Origin: Seminavis robusta
Taxonomy: Eukaryota > Bacillariophyta > Bacillariophyceae > Naviculales > Naviculaceae
NCBI GenBank assembly: GCA_903772945.1
Contig: CAICTM010001811.1
Coordinates: forward strand, 1-22,298
Direction of reading: 5' to 3'
Length of the DNA stretch: 22,298 nt
Below, one piece after another: positions 18,991 to 22,298 of the stretch. Numbering within the stretch: position 1 is the first letter of the stretch; the number at the start of each line of letters is the position of its first letter. The notes below the pieces were generated by a model. The model was not told the origin of the DNA and did no database searches. It saw only the letters and a program-made list of their open reading frames with translations. A program made the translations under genes and the position numbers.

Positions 18991-21834
18991 ATGAAAGGAG
19001 GAAACGGTGATCATTCCAGCACCAGTAGCACTGGTAGCGCTGATGGTGCCGCTGTCTTCGACTTCAGTGAAGGCAATCAACTCGACGCAGCAGTAAGGGA
19101 CGCTCTGATCAAGAGAGCCGGGGCAGAAGCCTTACAAGTCCAACGAGACCATGAAAGCACCAATAGACAAACTCAGGAAGAAGAAGAAGAAGCTGTCAAG
19201 AAACTGCCGGACCCCGTCCTGGCTGGAACCAACAACGGTAGAAATACCAAAAACACGTTGACAGCGGTAGATGACGACGAAGTCAAAGAAGTCCAAGAAA
19301 GTGCCCTAAAACCTGTGGCTGGTCTGACCAGTCAAGCAGTTGCAAAACAAGATCTCAGTCAGGAAACAATAAGTGAGTCCAGAGAAGAAGAAATCATGGA
19401 AAAGTTTCAAAATGCAGCCAATGCCAACACAATAAGTGGTGATGTTTTGTCCAGCACACAAGAGGCTGCTGCCTTGAGGGAACAACAAGATGGTGTCTCA
19501 GGAAATACGGCAGAGTACCCTGCAGTGTCAGAGCAGGCTCTCACACTAACTGCTGCATACCGAACAACCGAGATGTATCCACGATCGCAGCCAGGTGCAT
19601 TCCCGGGTACACCAGGAGGACAATCGTGGCGTCGAAACCCCAGTTTAAACTACGGGCTTGTTGGTGTTAATTCGGGCGCTGAGAGTGGTCCAGAAAATTT
19701 GATTGTTGGCACAGGTACTGCTGCACGAATATTGACAAATGAAGGATTGGTACAGGCTAGTGCCGTAGAGGATGATACGGCTGATTTGATGCATGCCGAC
19801 CCTGTTGAGCTGGACGCAGCCCGGCATCGCACTCTCCAAAGGAAGCGGCAGCACAAAAAATTCAGTGCCGCAGCTCTTTGGTTGTTGCTGGCTGCTGCCA
19901 TTATTGTGGGATTCGTCGTGGGAACCCAAAAGAACAAGGAGCCAAAAGTGGTCATCCTCGAGTCAACAGAGGGTCCTACAGTTTATGGCTCTGTGGAACC
20001 TTCAGAAGTGCCATCCTCTGCCCCCACGGGAGCTCTGGACATGCTGTTGGATAGCCTACCAGAGTACACTGTGGCAAGAATGAACAATGGCAGTGAGACT
20101 CCACAGTGGAGAGCATGGAACTGGCTAGCCAATCACCAAAATATCACCTTTCTTCCAGAATGGAGAAAGACGCAACTGTTTGCTCTTGCTACTTTTTTCT
20201 ATGCCTTTGAGGGAGAAAATTGGAATCCTTTAATCAAGGGCCGGATGGATGGATGACACGGTGAAGAGTGTGACTGGTTCTCCAGTGGGTTTGGATACTT
20301 CTGGAAGGGACAATTCTTTGAGTATCCGTCCCCAGAATCTCCATGCAATGAAAATGGAGAGTACGCCTCTCTTTTTCTACAAGACCTCCAGCTTTCTGGT
20401 TTTTTACCATTGATTCCACCCGAGGTAACTCTCATTACGTTCTTGTCTCTTGTAGCTCTGTGGAGGAATGACATTGCCGGACCAATTTCATCACTGTTAC
20501 CGACAGAACTTTATGAGATGACTGGATTGAAAAATTTGAACTTGTTGGGAAATCATTTCACTGGCAAAATTCCCTCTGAGATTTCGCAATTGACTTCGTT
20601 GACCGGACTTTACCTCGAGTTGAATCGGTTGTCAGGCACCATTCCCTCGGAGATTGGACTATTGACTTCATTGTCCGTGCTTGACTTTTGGAGCAATCAA
20701 TTGACCGGTCAGATTCCTTCTGAGCTTGTGCTCCTGACCTCATTGGCAGGCCGTCTTTCCCTATCTGCCAATCAGTTTACCAGTCCAGTTCCTTCTGAGT
20801 TTGGTGCATTTACTGGTTTAAGTATGCTGTTGTTGAATGGCAACCAGTTGACAGGTCCAGTGCCTTCTGAGCTTGGAAAGTTGAGTGCTTTGAATTCATT
20901 ATGGTTGAATCAAAATCATCTCACTGGTCAAGTCCCTTCCGAGCTTGGCCTTTTGACGGCTTTGACAGGGCTTAGGTTCAACGACAATCTATTGACGGGG
21001 ACAATTCCTTCTGAGCTTGCGTTCTTGACCTCATTGGAAGACCTTTGGATTTACTCGAATCAGTTGACCGGTCGGATTTTATCAGAGCTTGGCCAACTAA
21101 GCTCGTTGCGTTGGCTGCATCTTCATGAGAATCGGATGACAGGTCCATTTCCTTCTGAGCTTGGACAGCTGACCTCATTGCGAGAGCTTGAACTGTCTGC
21201 CAATCAGTTCACCGGCACAATCCCTACAGAAATTGGCATGATGACAGCTTTGACATCTCTGAGCCTTCAAAACAATAACCTGACAGGAGCACTTCCCATC
21301 CAACTGAATGCATCTATGGTGTTAAGGCTATATGGGAACCAGTTCTCGGGGACTGTGCCAGAGCATCTTTGTTCATTTCTATGGTGTGATTGTTCCCAAA
21401 ATGAGACGCATTCGGTTGCCACATGTGCTGACCTCACTGAAGGTCCGCCTGCTTGGCCTGGGCGGTTTCCAACCACAGGTCTTGCTGTCATGCTCAATAT
21501 TCAAACCGCTGATCATCCATGGGAAACATCGTGGGTTTGGCAGAAGGAAACCAATGTGACTGGTATTTGGGCTGCATTGGAATCAGATGGTCCACTGGGT
21601 GTTAAAGAGTATCTGTACTCCTCTCTCTTCCCAGTTATCACTGACACATCCTACAGACTGGTTGTATCAGACAGTTTTGGTGATGGCATATCCTCTGGCT
21701 GGATCACTGTGACAGCCACCAACCAAACCACGTTGTATTCTTTGGAAGCTGGGGAGACCTTTTCTGAAATTACCATTGGCGTTTTGGTTGGAGCAGATGG
21801 ATTTGTTGGCATAACCAATTCTACAACTCTGTGA
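18991..21834 (+). pseudogene. LRR gene C: transmembrane LRR protein with one in-frame TGA
   Basis: The frame from ATG 18991 runs 421 codons to a TGA at 20254-20256, then stays open in the same frame to the stop at 21832-21834 (947 sense or stop positions before it). Architecture matches gene B: acidic N-terminus with AVRDALIKRAGAEALQVQ and KQDLSQETISESREEEIME, the juxtamembrane segment (QPGAFPGTPGG, NEGLVQASAVEDD, LMHADPVELDA), a transmembrane helix (about residues 293-312), an N-terminal cap with EECDWFSSGFGYFWKG, about 13 LRRs, a cysteine cap (EHLCSFLWCDC...C), and a C-terminal domain with VSDSFGDG. Compared with A and B there is an extra base just before the WMDDTV codons and a missing base just after them, so about 20 bp are read in the wrong frame and give the TGA. 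It may be a slightly damaged allele, a pseudogene, or a gene with two nearby sequence errors. Confidence 0.85.
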
Positions 21835-21836
21835 TT

Positions 21837-21863
21837 CTCATCAAACCCTGATGTAGGGATGAG
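21837..21863 (+). other. Two-part hairpin just after the gene C stop
   Basis: CTCAT...ATGAG (5 bp) encloses CCCT-GATGT-AGGG (4-bp stem, 5-base loop) with a 4-base bulge on the left. It starts 3 bases after the stop codon. It could be a structured 3' UTR element; chance is possible at this stem length. Confidence 0.35.
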
Positions 21864-22298
21864 TTGTGGATATCAAATATGCTTCCTCGTTTTCCATAAC
21901 TGTGATCTATCTTTCCGTGGCATCTTGTGATTTCTCCTCATCGGCCTAGCTAGAAGAGCAGTATGTGGCCCTGGTCCTTTCGTGATCGTTCGTCGTCGAG
22001 TCCTTGGATTCGATTCCGCGGTTCGAAATCCACCGTTCTAGTGATCTTCTCCGACTCGCATGCATGCTTCCCTTTCAGATCTCTGTAATGGTATTATAAT
22101 AGATGAGGTTAACGGGTGAGTTTCGTTGGTTGGTTCATGCAGTCTTCCCGTGAAGATTCAATGCTTCGAGTCGGTGCTGGGATAATACGGTATACTACGG
22201 CAGAATCCTATCTCAAAAGCTCGTTCGAGCGTATCTTTATAGATATCTTGAGTTGGAAGATGCCGCTCGCATACCGGAAGTAAGCTAATGTGTGCCCT
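21864..22298. other. 3' flank of gene C, no gene seen
   Basis: A CCTAGCTAGAAGAGCAG word (about 21945-21961) resembles the core of the repeat cluster around the Penelope-like element. TACGGTATACTACGG near 22187 is another example of the local palindromic words. No open frame of note. Confidence 0.4.

Noticed and set aside
22015..22035. tRNA-like B box (GGTTCGAAATCC)
   Set aside because: The spacing has one base too many for a T-arm, and no A box, anticodon stem or acceptor stem pairs upstream.

Overview
The window looks like an accessory, transposon-rich stretch of a stramenopile nuclear genome, most likely a pennate diatom (Seminavis-like). This rests on recognition of family style, not on a search: intronless transmembrane leucine-rich-repeat (LRR) proteins with plant-type 24-residue repeats, a diatom-style Copia pol, a Penelope-like element, and a LINE with an RNase H domain carrying an HxKGHQDD motif. 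I see no bacterial signatures such as operons or strong Shine-Dalgarno sites.

Layout. 1-941 is the decayed 3' end of a Ty1/Copia pol, followed by a possible polypurine tract and 3' LTR (to about 1335). 1426-4616 (-) is LRR gene A, broken by a 13-bp tandem duplication near its start and by a missing segment of about 35 bp in the LRR region. 4617-9164 is mostly non-coding and rich in short palindromes, with one weak fragment resembling a tyrosine recombinase. 9165-11310 is a small cluster of related short repeats (core TAGAAGCAGATACC) interrupted by a 5'-truncated Penelope-like retroelement (RT plus GIY-YIG endonuclease, minus strand) flanked by a 12-bp direct repeat. 11537-14587 (-) is LRR gene B, intact at 1016 codons. 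15696-18317 (+) is a 5'-truncated, frameshifted LINE flanked by a perfect 14-bp direct repeat. 18991-21834 (+) is LRR gene C, open over 948 codons except for one TGA that lies between two compensating 1-bp indels.

The three LRR genes are paralogues with one architecture: an acidic, low-complexity N-terminal region (cytosolic by inference), a conserved juxtamembrane motif, one transmembrane helix, an LRR N-terminal cap-like segment, 13-19 LRRs, a cysteine cap, and a C-terminal beta-rich domain with a (G)DG motif. They look like receptor-like or adhesion-type surface proteins without a kinase. A and B share a 125-nt identical stretch over the transmembrane segment and a related 3' flank, which suggests recent duplication or gene conversion. 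One intact and two damaged copies among three retroelement classes fits a birth-and-death receptor cluster.

The strongest observations are the two retroelement insertions whose boundaries and target-site duplications can be read directly, the precise lesions of genes A and C, the duplicated juxtamembrane motif of the LRR proteins, and the strong local enrichment of the palindrome TACCGGTA.
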